From Amblyomma americanum (Eukaryota > Arthropoda > Arachnida > Ixodida > Ixodidae): a DNA stretch of 64,000 bases. Below the pieces are notes generated by a model. It was not told the origin of the DNA. It ran no database searches and saw only the letters and a program-made list of their open reading frames with translations. Of the stretch, positions 12,576 to 22,782 are shown piece after piece (within the stretch, counting starts at the first letter, position 1; each line of letters starts with the position of its first letter). The position numbers and the translations under genes were made by a program. The DNA lies in NCBI RefSeq assembly GCF_052857255.1, contig NW_027526666.1, forward strand, positions 100,163 to 164,162, read 5' to 3'.

Positions 12576-12653
12576 ACTGCGCGAAAACTTGTATTCCGGC
12601 TCAAAACAACGGGATACAACGTTTTAGATCGAAACTAGCAAGATTCAGGAGCA

Positions 12654-13774
12654 TCAATTTTACAAGTCGTCGAAGAGTAGACGAGAAAAAGGTGTAAATT
12701 TTTCTCTCAGAACTGCGCGAAAACATGTATTCCGGCTCAAAACAACGGATACATCGTTTTAGATCGAAACTAGCAAGATTCACAAGCATCGATTTTACAA
12801 GTCGTCGAAGAGAACGAGAGAAAGGTGTAAACTTTTTCTCTCAGAACTGCGCGAAAACTTGTATTCCGGCTCAAAACAACGGGATACATTGTTTTAGATC
12901 AAAACAAGCAAAATTCACGAGCATCGATTTTACAAGTCGTCGAAGAGTAGACGAGAGAAAGGTGTAAACTTTTTTCTCTAAAAACTGCGCGAAAACTTGT
13001 ATTCCGGCTCAAAACAACGGGATACATCGTTTTAGACCGAAACTAGCAAGATTCACGAGCATCGATTTTACAAGTCGTTGAAGTGTAGACGAGAGAAAGG
13101 TGTAAAATTTTCTCTCAGAACTGCGCGAAAACTTGTATTCCGGCTCAAAACAACGGGATACATCGTTTTAGATCGAAAATAGCAAGATTCAGGAGCATCG
13201 ATTTTACAAGTCGTCGAAGATTAGACGAGAAAAAGGTGTAAATTTTTCTCTCAGAACTGCGTGAAAACCTGTATTCCGGCTCAAAACAACGGATACATCG
13301 TTTTAGATCGAAACTAGCAAGATTCAGGAGCATCGATTTTACAAGTCGTCGAAGAGTAGACGAGAAAAAGGTGTAAATTTTTCTCTCAGAACTGCGCGAA
13401 AACATGTATTCCGGCTCAAAACAACGGATACAACGTTTTAGATCGAAACTAGCAAGATTCAGGAGCATCGATTTTACAAGTCGTCGAAGAGTAGACGAGA
13501 AAAAGGTGTAAATGTTTCTCTCAGAACTGCGCGAAAACATGTATTCCGGCTCAAAACAACGGATACAACGTTTTAGATCGAAACTAGCAAGATTCACAAG
13601 CATCGATTTTACAAGTCGTCGAAGAGAACGAGAGAAAGGTGTAAACTTTTTCTCTCAGAACTGCGCGAAAACTTGTATTCCGGCTCAAAACAACGGGATA
13701 CATTGTTTTAGATCAAAACAAGCAAAATTCACGAGCATCGATTTTACAAGTCGTCGAAGAGTAGACGAGAGAAA
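12654..13774. repeat. Second copy of the 2690-3810 segment
   Basis: It lies at a constant offset of 9964 bp from 2690-3810. Private changes include GATTAGACGAG near 13220 and GTAAATGTTTCTC near 13508. Its right end at 13775 is the first appearance of the T-to-G junction (GATCAAAACAAGC monomer, then GGTGGAAAC, TGTAATCCGG, AACCACGGG). Confidence 0.85.
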
Positions 13775-14887
13775 GGTGGAAACTTTTTCTCTCAGAACTG
13801 CGCGAAAACTTGTAATCCGGCTCAAAACCACGGGATACATCATTTTAGATCGAAACTAGCAAGATTCACGAGCATCGATTTTACAAGTCGTCGAAGAGTA
13901 GACGAGAGAAAGGTGGAAACCTTTTCTCTCAGAATTGCGCGAAAACTTGTATTCCGGCTCAGAACAACGGAATACAATGTTTTAGATCGAAACTAGCAAG
14001 ATTCAGGAGCATCGATTTTTCAAGTCGTCGAAGAGTAGACGAAAAAAAGGTGTAAATTTTTCTCTCAGAACTGCGCGAAAACATGTATTCCGGCTCAAAA
14101 CAACGGATACATCGTTTTAGATCGAAACTAGCAAGATTCACAAGCATCGATTTTACAAGTCGTCGAAGAGTAGACGAGAGAAAGGTGGAAACCTTTTCTC
14201 TCAGAATTGCGCGAAAACTTGTATTCCGGCTCAGAACAACGGAATACAATGTTTTAGATCGAAACTAGCAAGATTCAGGAGCATCGATTTTTCAAGTCGT
14301 CGAAGAGTAGACGAAAAAAAGGTGTAAATTTTTCTCTCAGAACTGCGCGAAAACTTGTATTCCGGCTCAAAACAACGAGATACATTGTTTTAGATCAAAA
14401 CAAGCAAAATTCACGAGCATCGATTTTACAAGTCGTCGAAGAGTAGACGAGAGAAAGGTGGAAACTTTTTCTCTCAGAACTGCGCGAAAACTTGTAATCC
14501 GGCTCAAAACCACGGGATACATCATTTTAGATCGAAACTAGCAAGATTCACGAGCATCGATTTTACAAGTCGTCGACGAGTAGACGAGAGAAAGGTGGAA
14601 ACTTTTTCTCTCAGAACTGCGCGAAAACTTGTAATCCGGCTCAAAACAACGCGATACATCGTTTTAGAACGAAACTAGCAAGATTCTCGAGCATCGATTT
14701 TACAAGTCGCCGAAGAGTAGACGAGAGAAAGGTGGAAACTTTTTCTCTCAGAACTGCGCGAAAACTTGTATTCCGGCACAAAACAACAGGATACATTGTT
14801 TTAGATCGAAACAAGCAAGATTCACGTGCATCGATTTTACAAGTCGTTGAAGAGTAGACGAGAAAAAGGTGTAAATTTTTCTCTCAG
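13775..14887. repeat. Mixed G/T stretch with a 272-bp dimer duplication
   Basis: It opens with the TGTAATCCGG / AACCACGGG / ATCATTTTAG G-type monomer. A GGTGGAAACCTTTTC start at 13912 recurs at 14184 (272 bp, two monomers), each time followed by CGGAATACAATG and CGATTTTTCAAGTC. The T-to-G junction recurs at 14457. The stretch returns to T-type near 14830 through CACGTGCATCG followed by CGTTGAAGAG and GACGAGAAAAAGG. No gene is present. Confidence 0.75.
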
Positions 14888-15820
14888 AACTGCGCGAAAA
14901 CATGTATTCCGGCTCAAAACAACGGATACATCGTTTTAGATCGAAACTAACAAGATTCACAAGCATTGATTTTACAAGTCGTCGAAGAGAACGAGAGAAA
15001 GGTGTAAACTTTTTCTCTCAGAACGGCGCGAAAACTTGTATTCCGGCTCAAAACAACGGGATACATTGTTTTAGATCAAAACAAGCAAAATTCAAGAGCA
15101 TCGATTTTACAAGTCGTCGAAGAGTAGACGAGAGAAAGGCGTAAACTTTTTTCTCTAAAAACTTCGCGAAAACTTGTATTCCGGCTCAAAACAACGGGAT
15201 ACATCGTTTTAGACCGAAACTAGCAAGATTCACGAGCATCGATTTTACAAGTCGCCGAAGAGAATGAGAGAAAGGTGTAAACTTTTTCTCTAAGAACTGC
15301 GCGAAAACTTCTATTCCTGCTCAACACAACGGGATACATCGTTTTAGATCGAAAGAAGCAAAATTCACGAGCATCGATTTTACAAGTCGTCGAAGAGTAG
15401 ACGAGAGAAAGGTGTAAACCATTACTCTCAGAACTGCGCGAAAACTTGTATTCCGGCTCAAAACAACGGGATACAACGTTTTAGATCGAAACTAGCAAGA
15501 TTCACGGGCATCAATTTTACAAGTCGTCGAAGAGTAGACGAGAGAAAGGTGTAAAATTTTCTCTAAGAACTGCGCGAAAACTTGTATTCCTGCTCAACAC
15601 AACGGGATACATCGTTTTAGATCGAAACAAGCAAAATTCACGAGCATCGATTTTACAAGTCGTCGAAGAGTGGACGAGAGAAAGGTGTAAACTTTTTCTC
15701 TCAGAACTGCGCGAAAACTTGTATTCCGGCTCAAAACAACGGGATACATCGTTTTAGATTGAAACTAGCAAGATTAACGAGCATCGATTTTACAAGTCGT
15801 CGAAGAGTAGACGAGAGAAA
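14888..15820. repeat. Cassette K, copy 3
   Basis: Offset from copy 1 is 6545 bp at two landmarks (ATGTATTCC at 14902, AAACCATTAC at 15416) with no net indel between them. It stops at the GATTGAAACTAG / GATTAACGAG monomer and then enters the 409-bp trimer array, whereas copies 1, 2 and 4 continue to CAGATCGGTGCG. Private changes include CAGAACGGCGCG near 15020 and GATCGAAAGAAGC near 15350. Confidence 0.8.
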
Positions 15821-17456
15821 GGTTTAAACTTTTTCTCTCAGAACTGCGCGAAAACTTGTATTCCGGCTCAAAACAACAGGATACAACGTTTTAGATCGAA
15901 ACTAGCAAGATTCAGGAGCATCGATTTTACAAGTCGTCGAAGAGTAGAGGAGAAAAAGGTGTAAATTTTTCTCTCAGAACTGCGCGAAAACATGTATTCC
16001 GGCTCAAAACAACGGATACATCGTTTTAGATCGAAACTAGCAAGATTCACAAGCATCGATTTTACAAGTCGTCGAAGAGTGGACGAGAGAAAGGTGTAAA
16101 CTTTTTCTCTCAGAACTGCGCGAAAACTTGTATTCCGGCTCAAAACAACGGGATAAATCGTTTTAGATCGAAACTAGCAAGATTAACGAGCATCGATTTT
16201 ACAAGTCGTCGAAGAGTAGACGAGAGAAAGGTGTAAACTTTTTCTCTCAGAACTGCGCGAAAACTTGTATTCCGGCTCAAAACAACAGGATACAACGTTT
16301 TAGATCGAAACTAGCAAGATTCAGGAGCATCGATTTTACAAGTCGTCGAAGAGTAGAGGAGAAAAAGGTGTAAATTTTTCTCTCAGAACTGCGCGAAAAC
16401 ATGTATTCCGGCTCAAAACAACGGATACATCGTTTTAGATCGAAACTAGCAAGATTCACAAGCATCGATTTTACAAGTCGTCGAAGAGTGGACGAGAGAA
16501 AGGTGTAAACTTTTTCTCTCAGAACTGCGCGAAAACTTGTATTCCGGCTCAAAACAACGGGATAAATCGTTTTAGATCGAAACTAGCAAGATTAACGAGC
16601 ATCGATTTTACAAGTCGTCGAAGAGTAGACGAGAGAAAGGTTTAAACTTTTTCTCTCAGAACTGCGCGAAAACTTGTATTCCGGCTCAAAACAACAGGAT
16701 ACAACGTTTTAGATCGAAACTAGCAAGATTCAGGAGCATCGATTTTACAAGTCGTCGAAGAGTAGAGGAGAAAAAGGTGTAAATTTTTCTCTCAGAACTG
16801 CGCGAAAACATGTATTCCGGCTCAAAACAACGGATACATCGTTTTAGATCGAAACTAGCAAGATTCACAAGCATCGATTTTACAAGTCGTCGAAGAGTGG
16901 ACGAGAGAAAGGTGTAAACTTTTTCTCTCAGAACTGCGCGAAAACTTGTATTCCGGCTCAAAACAACGGGATACATCGTTTTAGATTGAAACTAGCAAGA
17001 TTAACGAGCATCGATTTTACAAGTCGTCGAAGAGTAGACGAGAGAAAGGTTTAAACTTTTTCTCTCAGAACTGCGCGAAAACTTGTATTCCGGCTCAAAA
17101 CAACAGGATACAACGTTTTAGATCGAAACTAGCAAGATTCAGGAGCATCGATTTTACAAGTCGTCGAAGAGTAGAGGAAAAAAAGGTGTAAATTTTTCTC
17201 TCAGAACTGCGCGAAAACATGTATTCCGGCTCAAAACAACGGATACATCGTTTTAGATCGAAACAAGCAAAATTCACGAGCATCGATTTTACAAGTCGTC
17301 GAAGAGTGGACGAGAGAAAGGTGTAAACTTTTTCTCTCAGAACTGCGCGAAAACTTGTATTCCGGCTCAAAACAACGGGATAAATCGTTTTAGATCGAAA
17401 CTAGCAAGATTAACGAGCATCGATTTTACAAGTCGTCGAAGAGTAGACGAGAGAAA
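15821..17456. repeat. 409-bp trimer higher-order repeat, four tandem copies
   Basis: Unit starts at 15821, 16230, 16639 and 17048, ending at 17456; every step is exactly 409 bp. Each unit has three monomers. The first has AACAACAGGATACAACG, CAGGAGCATCG and GTAGAGGAGAAAAAGG. The second has ATGTATTCC, CGGATACATCG, CACAAGCATCG (CACGAGCATCG with GAAACAAGCAAAATTC in unit 4) and GAGTGGACGAG. The third has GATTAACGAGCATCG. The lengths 137+135+137 give 409: the first AAATTTTT is 1 bp short and CGGATAC is 1 bp short. Copies differ only in a few places, such as GGTGTAAAC in unit 2 and GATACATCG with GATTGAAAC in unit 3. Confidence 0.95.
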
Positions 17457-18527
17457 GGTGTAAACTTTTTCTCTCAGATCGGTGCGAAAACTTGTATTCC
17501 GGCTCAAAACAACAGAATACATTGTTTTAGATCGAAACTAGCAAAATTCACGAGCATCGATTTTACAAGTCGTCGAAGAGTAGTCGAGAGAAAGGTGTAA
17601 ACTTTTTCTCTCAGAACTGCGCGACAACTTGTATTCCGGCTCAAAACAACGGGATACATCGTTTTAGACCGAAACCAGCAAGGTTCACAAGCATTGATTT
17701 TACAAGTCGTCGAAGAGTAGACGAGAGAAAGGTTTAAACTTTTTCTCTCAGAACTGCGCGAAAACTTGTATTCCGGCTCAAAACAACGGGATACAATGTT
17801 TTAGATCGAAACTAGCAAGATTCAGGAGCATCGATTTTACAAGTCGTCGAAGAGTAGATGAGAAAAAGGTGTAAATTTTTCTCTCAGAACTGCGCGAAAA
17901 CATGTATTCCGGCTCAAAACAACGGATACATCGTTTTAGATCGAAACTAGCAAGATTCACAAGCATCGATTTTACAAGTCGTCGAAGAGAACGAGAGAAA
18001 GGTGTAAACTTTTTCTCTCAGAACTGCGCGAAAACTTGTATTCCGGCTCAAAACAACGGGATACATTGTTTTAGATCAAAACAAGCAAAATTCATGAGCA
18101 TCGATTTTACAAGTCGTCGAAGAGTAGACGAGAGAAAGGTGGAAACTTTTTCTCTCAGAACTGCGCGAAAACTTGTAATCCGGCTCAAAACCACGGGATA
18201 CATCATTTTAGATCGAAACTAGCAAGATTCACGAGCATCGATTTTACAAGTCGTCGAAGAGTAGACGAGAGAAAGGTGGAAACTTTTTCCCTCAGAATTG
18301 CGCGAAAACTTGTATTCCGGCTCAGAACAACGGGATACATCGTTTTAGATCGAAACTAGCAAGATTCTCGAGCATCGATTTTACAAGTCGTCGAAGAGTA
18401 GACGAGAGAAAGGTGGAAACTTTTTCTCTCATAACTGCGCGAAAACTTGTATTCCGGCTCAAAACAACGGGATACATCGTTTTACATCGAAACTAGCAAG
18501 ATTCACGAGCATCGATTTTACAAGTCG
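17457..18527. repeat. Unit R, copy 1 (spans a T-to-G junction)
   Basis: It begins with CAGATCGGTGCG (GATC at 17477) and runs through GAGTAGTCGAG, GCGCGACAACTTG, a GATACAATG monomer and a GAGAACGAG monomer. It switches to the G-type at 18138, then shows TGTAATCCGG / AACCACGGG, CTTTTTCCCTCAGAATTG, and CGTTTTACATCG near 18479. After about 18527 it diverges (GTCGCCGAAGAG) from the other copies. Confidence 0.85.
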
Positions 18528-18705
18528 CCGAAGAGTAGACGAGAGAAAGGTGGAAACTTTTTCTCTCAGAACTGCGCGAAAACTTGTATTCCGGCACAAA
18601 ACAACGGGATACATTGTTTTAGATCGAAACAAGCAAGATTCACGTGCATCGATTTTACAAGTCGTTGAAGAGTAGACGAGAAAAAGGTGTAAATTTTTCT
18701 CTCAG
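18528..18705. repeat. Return from G-type to T-type
   Basis: A G-type monomer with TTCCGGCACAAAACAACG leads to GATCGAAACAAGCAAGATTC, CACGTGCATCG, CGTTGAAGAG and GACGAGAAAAAGG. The same series occurs at about 14710-14880, so the G-to-T return was duplicated together with cassette K. Confidence 0.75.
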
Positions 18706-19670
18706 AACTGCGCGAAAACATGCATTCCGGCTCAAAACAACGGATACATCGTTTTAGATCGAAACTAACAAGATTCACAAGCATTGATTTTACAAGTCGT
18801 CGAAGAGAACGAGAGAAAGGTGTAAACTTTTTCTCTCAGAACTGCGCGAAAACTTGTATTCCGGCTCAAAACAACGGGATACATTGTTTTAGATCAAAAC
18901 AAGCAAAATTCAAGAGCATCGATTTTACAAGTCGTCGAAGAGTAGACGAGAGGAAGGCGTAAACTTTTTTCTCTAAAAACTTCGCGAAAACTTGTATTCC
19001 GGCTCAAAACAACGGGATACATCGTTTTAGACCGAAACTAGCAAGATTCACGAGCATCGATTTTACAAGTCGCCCAAGAGAATGAGAGAAAGGTGTAAAC
19101 TTTTTCTCTAAGAACTGCGCGAAAACTTCTATTCCTGCTCAACACAACGGGATACATCGTTTTAGATCGAAACAAGCAAAATTCACGAGCATCGATTTTA
19201 CAAGTCGTCGAAGAGTAGACGAGAGAAAGGTGTAAACCATTACTCTCAGAACTGCGCGAAAACTTGTATTCCGGCTCAAAACAACGGGATACAACGTTTT
19301 AGATCGAAACTAGCAAGATTCACGGGCATCAATTTTACAAGTCGTCGAAGAGTAGACGAGAGAAAGGTGTAAAATTTTCTCTAAGAACTGCGCGAAAACT
19401 TGTATTCCTGCTCAACACAACGGGATACATCGTTTTAGATCGAAACAAGCAAAATTCACGAGCATCGATTTTACAAGTCGTCGAAGAGTGGACGAGAGAA
19501 AGGTGTAAACTTTTTCTCTCAGAACTGCGCGAAAACTTGTATTCCGGCTCAAAACAACGGGATACATCGTTTTAGATTGAAACTAGCAAGATTAACGAGC
19601 ATCGATTTTACAAGTCGTCGAAGAGTAGACGAGAGAAAGGTGTAAACTTTTTCTCTCAGATCGGTGCGAA
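18706..19670. repeat. Cassette K, copy 4
   Basis: Offset from copy 1 is 10363 bp at three landmarks: the ATGCATTCC monomer at 18720, AAACCATTAC at 19234, and GATCGGTGCG at 19659. No net indel occurs over about 950 bp. Private changes are ATGCATTCC in place of ATGTATTCC, GAGAGGAAGGCG near 18955 and GTCGCCCAAGAG near 19070. Confidence 0.8.
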
Positions 19671-20319
19671 AACTTGTATTCCGGCTCAAAACAACGGGAT
19701 ACATCGTTTTAGATCGAAACAAGCAAAATTCACGAGCATCGATTTTACAAGTCGTCGAAGAGTGGACGAGAGAAAGGTGTAAACTTTTTCTCTCAGAACT
19801 GCGCGAAAACTTGTATTCCGGCTCAAAACAACGGGATACATCGTTTTAGATTGAAACTAGCAAGATTAACGAGCATCGATTTTACAAGTCGTCGAAGAGT
19901 AGACGAGAGAAAGGTGTAAACTTTTTCTCTCAGATCGGTGCGAAAACTTGTATTCCGGCTCAAAACAACGGGGTACATCGTTTTAGACCGAAACCAGCAA
20001 GATTCACAAGCATTGATTTTACAAGTCGTCGAAGAGTAGACGAGAGAAAGGTTTAAACTTTTTCTCTCAGAACTGCGCGAAAACTTGTATTCCGGCTCAA
20101 AACAACAGGATACAACGTTTTAGATCGAAACTAGCAAGATTCAGGAGCATCGATTTTACAAGTCGTCGAAGAGTAGAGGAGAAAAAGGTGTAAATTTTTC
20201 TCTCAGAACTGCGCGAAAACATGTATTCCGGCTCAAAACAACGGATACATCGTTTTAGATCGAAACTAGCAAGATTCACAAGCATCGATTTTACAAGTCG
20301 TCGAAGAGAACGAGAGAAA
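19671..20319. repeat. T-type link with a 274-bp local duplication
   Basis: A two-monomer piece (GAAACAAGCAAAATTC with GAGTGGACGAG, then GATTGAAACTAG with GATTAACGAG) at about 19440-19660 is repeated 274 bp downstream at about 19714-19934. The part from about 19960 to 20319 recurs at about 22286-22645, offset 2326 bp, including a GGGGTACATCG monomer and a CAGGATACAACG monomer. No gene is present. Confidence 0.75.
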
Positions 20320-21590
20320 GGTGTAAACTTTTTCTCTCAGATCGGTGCGAAAACTTGTATTCCGGCTCAAAACAACAGAATACATTGTTTTAGATCGAAA
20401 CTAGCAAAATTCACGAGCATCGATTTTACAAGTCGTCGAAGAGTAGTCGAGAGAAAGGTGTAAACTTTTTCTCTCAGAACTGCGCGACAACTTGTATTCC
20501 GGCTCAAAACAACGGGATACATCGTTTTAGACCGAAACCAGCAAGGTTCACAAGCATTGATTTTACAAGTCGTCGAAGAGTAGACGAGAGAAAGGTTTAA
20601 ACTTTTTCTCTCAGAACTGCGCGAAAACTTGTATTCCGGCTCAAAACAACGGGATACAATGTTTTAGATCGAAACTAGCAAGATTCAGGAGCATCGATTT
20701 TACAAGTCGTCGAAGAGTAGATGAGAAAAAGGTGTAAATTTTTCTCTCAGAACTGCGCGAAAACATGTATTAGGGCTCAAAACAACGGATACATCGTTTT
20801 AGATCGAAACTAGCAAGATTCACAAGCATCGATTTTACAAGTCGTCGAAGAGAACGAGAGAAAGGTGTAAACTTTTTCTCTCAGAACTGCGCGAAAACTT
20901 GTATTCCGGCTCAAAACAACGGGATACATTGTTTTAGATCAAAACAAGCAAAATTCACGAGCATCGATTTTACAAGTCGTCGAAGAGTAGGCGAGAGAAA
21001 GGTGGAAACTTTTTCTCTCAGAACTGCGCGAAAACTTGTAATCCGGCTCAAAACCACGGGATACATCATTTTAGATCGAAACTAGCAAGATTCACGAGCA
21101 TCGATTTTACAAGTCGTCGAAGAGTAGACGAGAGAAAGGTGGAAACTTTTTCCCTCAGAATTGCGCGAAAACTTGTATTCCGGCTCAGAACAACGGGATA
21201 CATCGTTTTAGATCGAAACTAGCAAGATTCTCGAGCATCGATTTTACAAGTCGTCGAAGAGTAGACGAGAGAAAGGTGGAAACTTTTTCTCTCATAACTG
21301 CGCGAAAACTTGTATTCCGGCTCAAAACAACGGGATACATCGTTTTACATCGAAACTAGCAAGATTCACGAGCATCGATTTTACAAGTCGTCGAAGTGTA
21401 GACGAGAGAAAGGTGGCAACTTTTTTCTCACAGAACTGCGCGAAAACTTGTATTCCATCTCAAAACAACGGGATACATCGTTTTAGATCGAAACTAGCAA
21501 GATTCTCGAGCATCGATTTTACAAGTCGTCGAACAATATACGAGAGAAAGGTGGAAACTTTTTCTCTCAGAACTGCGCGAAAACTTGTAT
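20320..21590. repeat. Unit R, copy 2
   Basis: Offset from copy 1 is 2863 bp: GATCGGTGCG at 20340, and the T-to-G switch at 21001 against 18138. A private change is ATGTATTAGGGCTC near 20765 in place of ATGTATTCCGGCTC. Beyond the end of copy 1 it shares with copy 3 a monomer with GGTGGCAACTTTTTTCTCAC and TTCCATCTCAAAAC, followed by a GAACAATA(T/G)ACGAG monomer. Confidence 0.85.
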
Positions 21591-22100
21591 TCCGGCTCAA
21601 AACAACGGGATACATCGTTTTAGATCGAAACTAGCAAGATTCACGAGCATCGATTTTACAAGTCGTCGAAGTGTAGACGAGAGAAAGGTGGAAACTTTTT
21701 TCTCTCAGAACTGCGCGAAAACTTGTATTCCGGCTCAGAACAACGGGATATATTGTTTTAGATCGAAACTAGCAAGATTCACGAGCATCGATTTTGCAAG
21801 TCGTCGAAGAATAGACGAGAGAAAGGTGGAAACTTTTTCTCTCAGAACTGCGCGAAAACTTGTATTCCGGCTCAAAACAACGGCGGGATACATCGTTTTA
21901 GATCGAAACTAGCAAGATTCTCGAGCATCGATTTTAAAAGTCGTCGAAGAGTAGAAGAGAGAAAGGTGGAAACTTTTTCTCTCAGAACTGCGCGAAAACT
22001 TGTATTCCGGCTCAAAACAACGGGATACATCGTTTTAGATCGAAACTAGCAAGATTCTCGAGCATCGATTTTACAAGTCGTCGAAGAGTAGACGAGAGAA
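21340..22100. repeat. 0.76-kb G-type segment duplicated at 56160-56920
   Basis: The offset is 34820 bp. Both copies run from CGTTTTACATCG through TTCCATCTCAAAAC, a GATATATTG / TTTTGCAAGTCG monomer and the CGGCGGGATAC (plus 3 bp) monomer to GATTTTAAAAGTCG and GTAGAAGAGAG. The left copy sits inside the T-type island; the right copy sits deep in the G-type array. Confidence 0.85.
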
Positions 22101-22782
22101 AGGTGGAAACTTTATCTCTCATAACTGCGCGAAAACTTGTATTCCGGCTCAAAACAACGGGATACATCGTTTTAGATTGAAACTAGCAAGATTAACGAGC
22201 ATCGATTTTACAAGTCGTCGAAGAGTAGACGAGAGAAAGGTGTAAACTTTTTCTCTCAGATCGGTGCGAAAACTTGTATTCCGGCTCAAAACAATGGGGT
22301 ACATCGTTTTAGACCGAAACCAGCAAGATTCACAAGCATTGATTTTACAAGTCGTCGAAGAGTAGACGAGAGAAAGGTTTAAACTTTTTCTCTCAGAACT
22401 GCGCGAAAACTTGTATTCCGGCTCAAAACAACAGGATACAACGTTTTAGATCGAAACTAGCAAGATTCAGGAGCATCGATTTTACAAGTCGTCGAAGAGT
22501 AGAGGAGAAAAAGGTGTAAATTTTTCTCTCAGAACTGCGCGAAAACATGTATTCCGGCTCAAAACAACGGATACATCGTTTTAGATCGAAACTAGCAAGA
22601 TTCACAAGCATCGATTTTACAAGTCGTCGAAGAGAACGAGAGAAAGGTGTAAACTTTTTCTCTCAGAACTGCGCGAAAACTTGTATTCCGGCTCAAAACA
22701 ACGGGATAAATCGTTTTAGATCGAAACTAGCAAGATTAACGAGCATCGATTTTACAAGTCGTCGAAGAGTAGACGAGAGAAA
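22101..22782. repeat. T-type link before unit R copy 3
   Basis: G-type passes to T-type near 22150 at a GATTGAAACTAG / GATTAACGAG monomer, a different junction from those at 14.8 and 18.65 kb. Then follow CAGATCGGTGCG, GGGGTACATCG, GTTTAAAC (22377), a CAGGATACAACG monomer and a GAGAACGAG monomer. It corresponds to about 19850-20330 at an offset of about 2326 bp, plus one further monomer. Confidence 0.75.
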
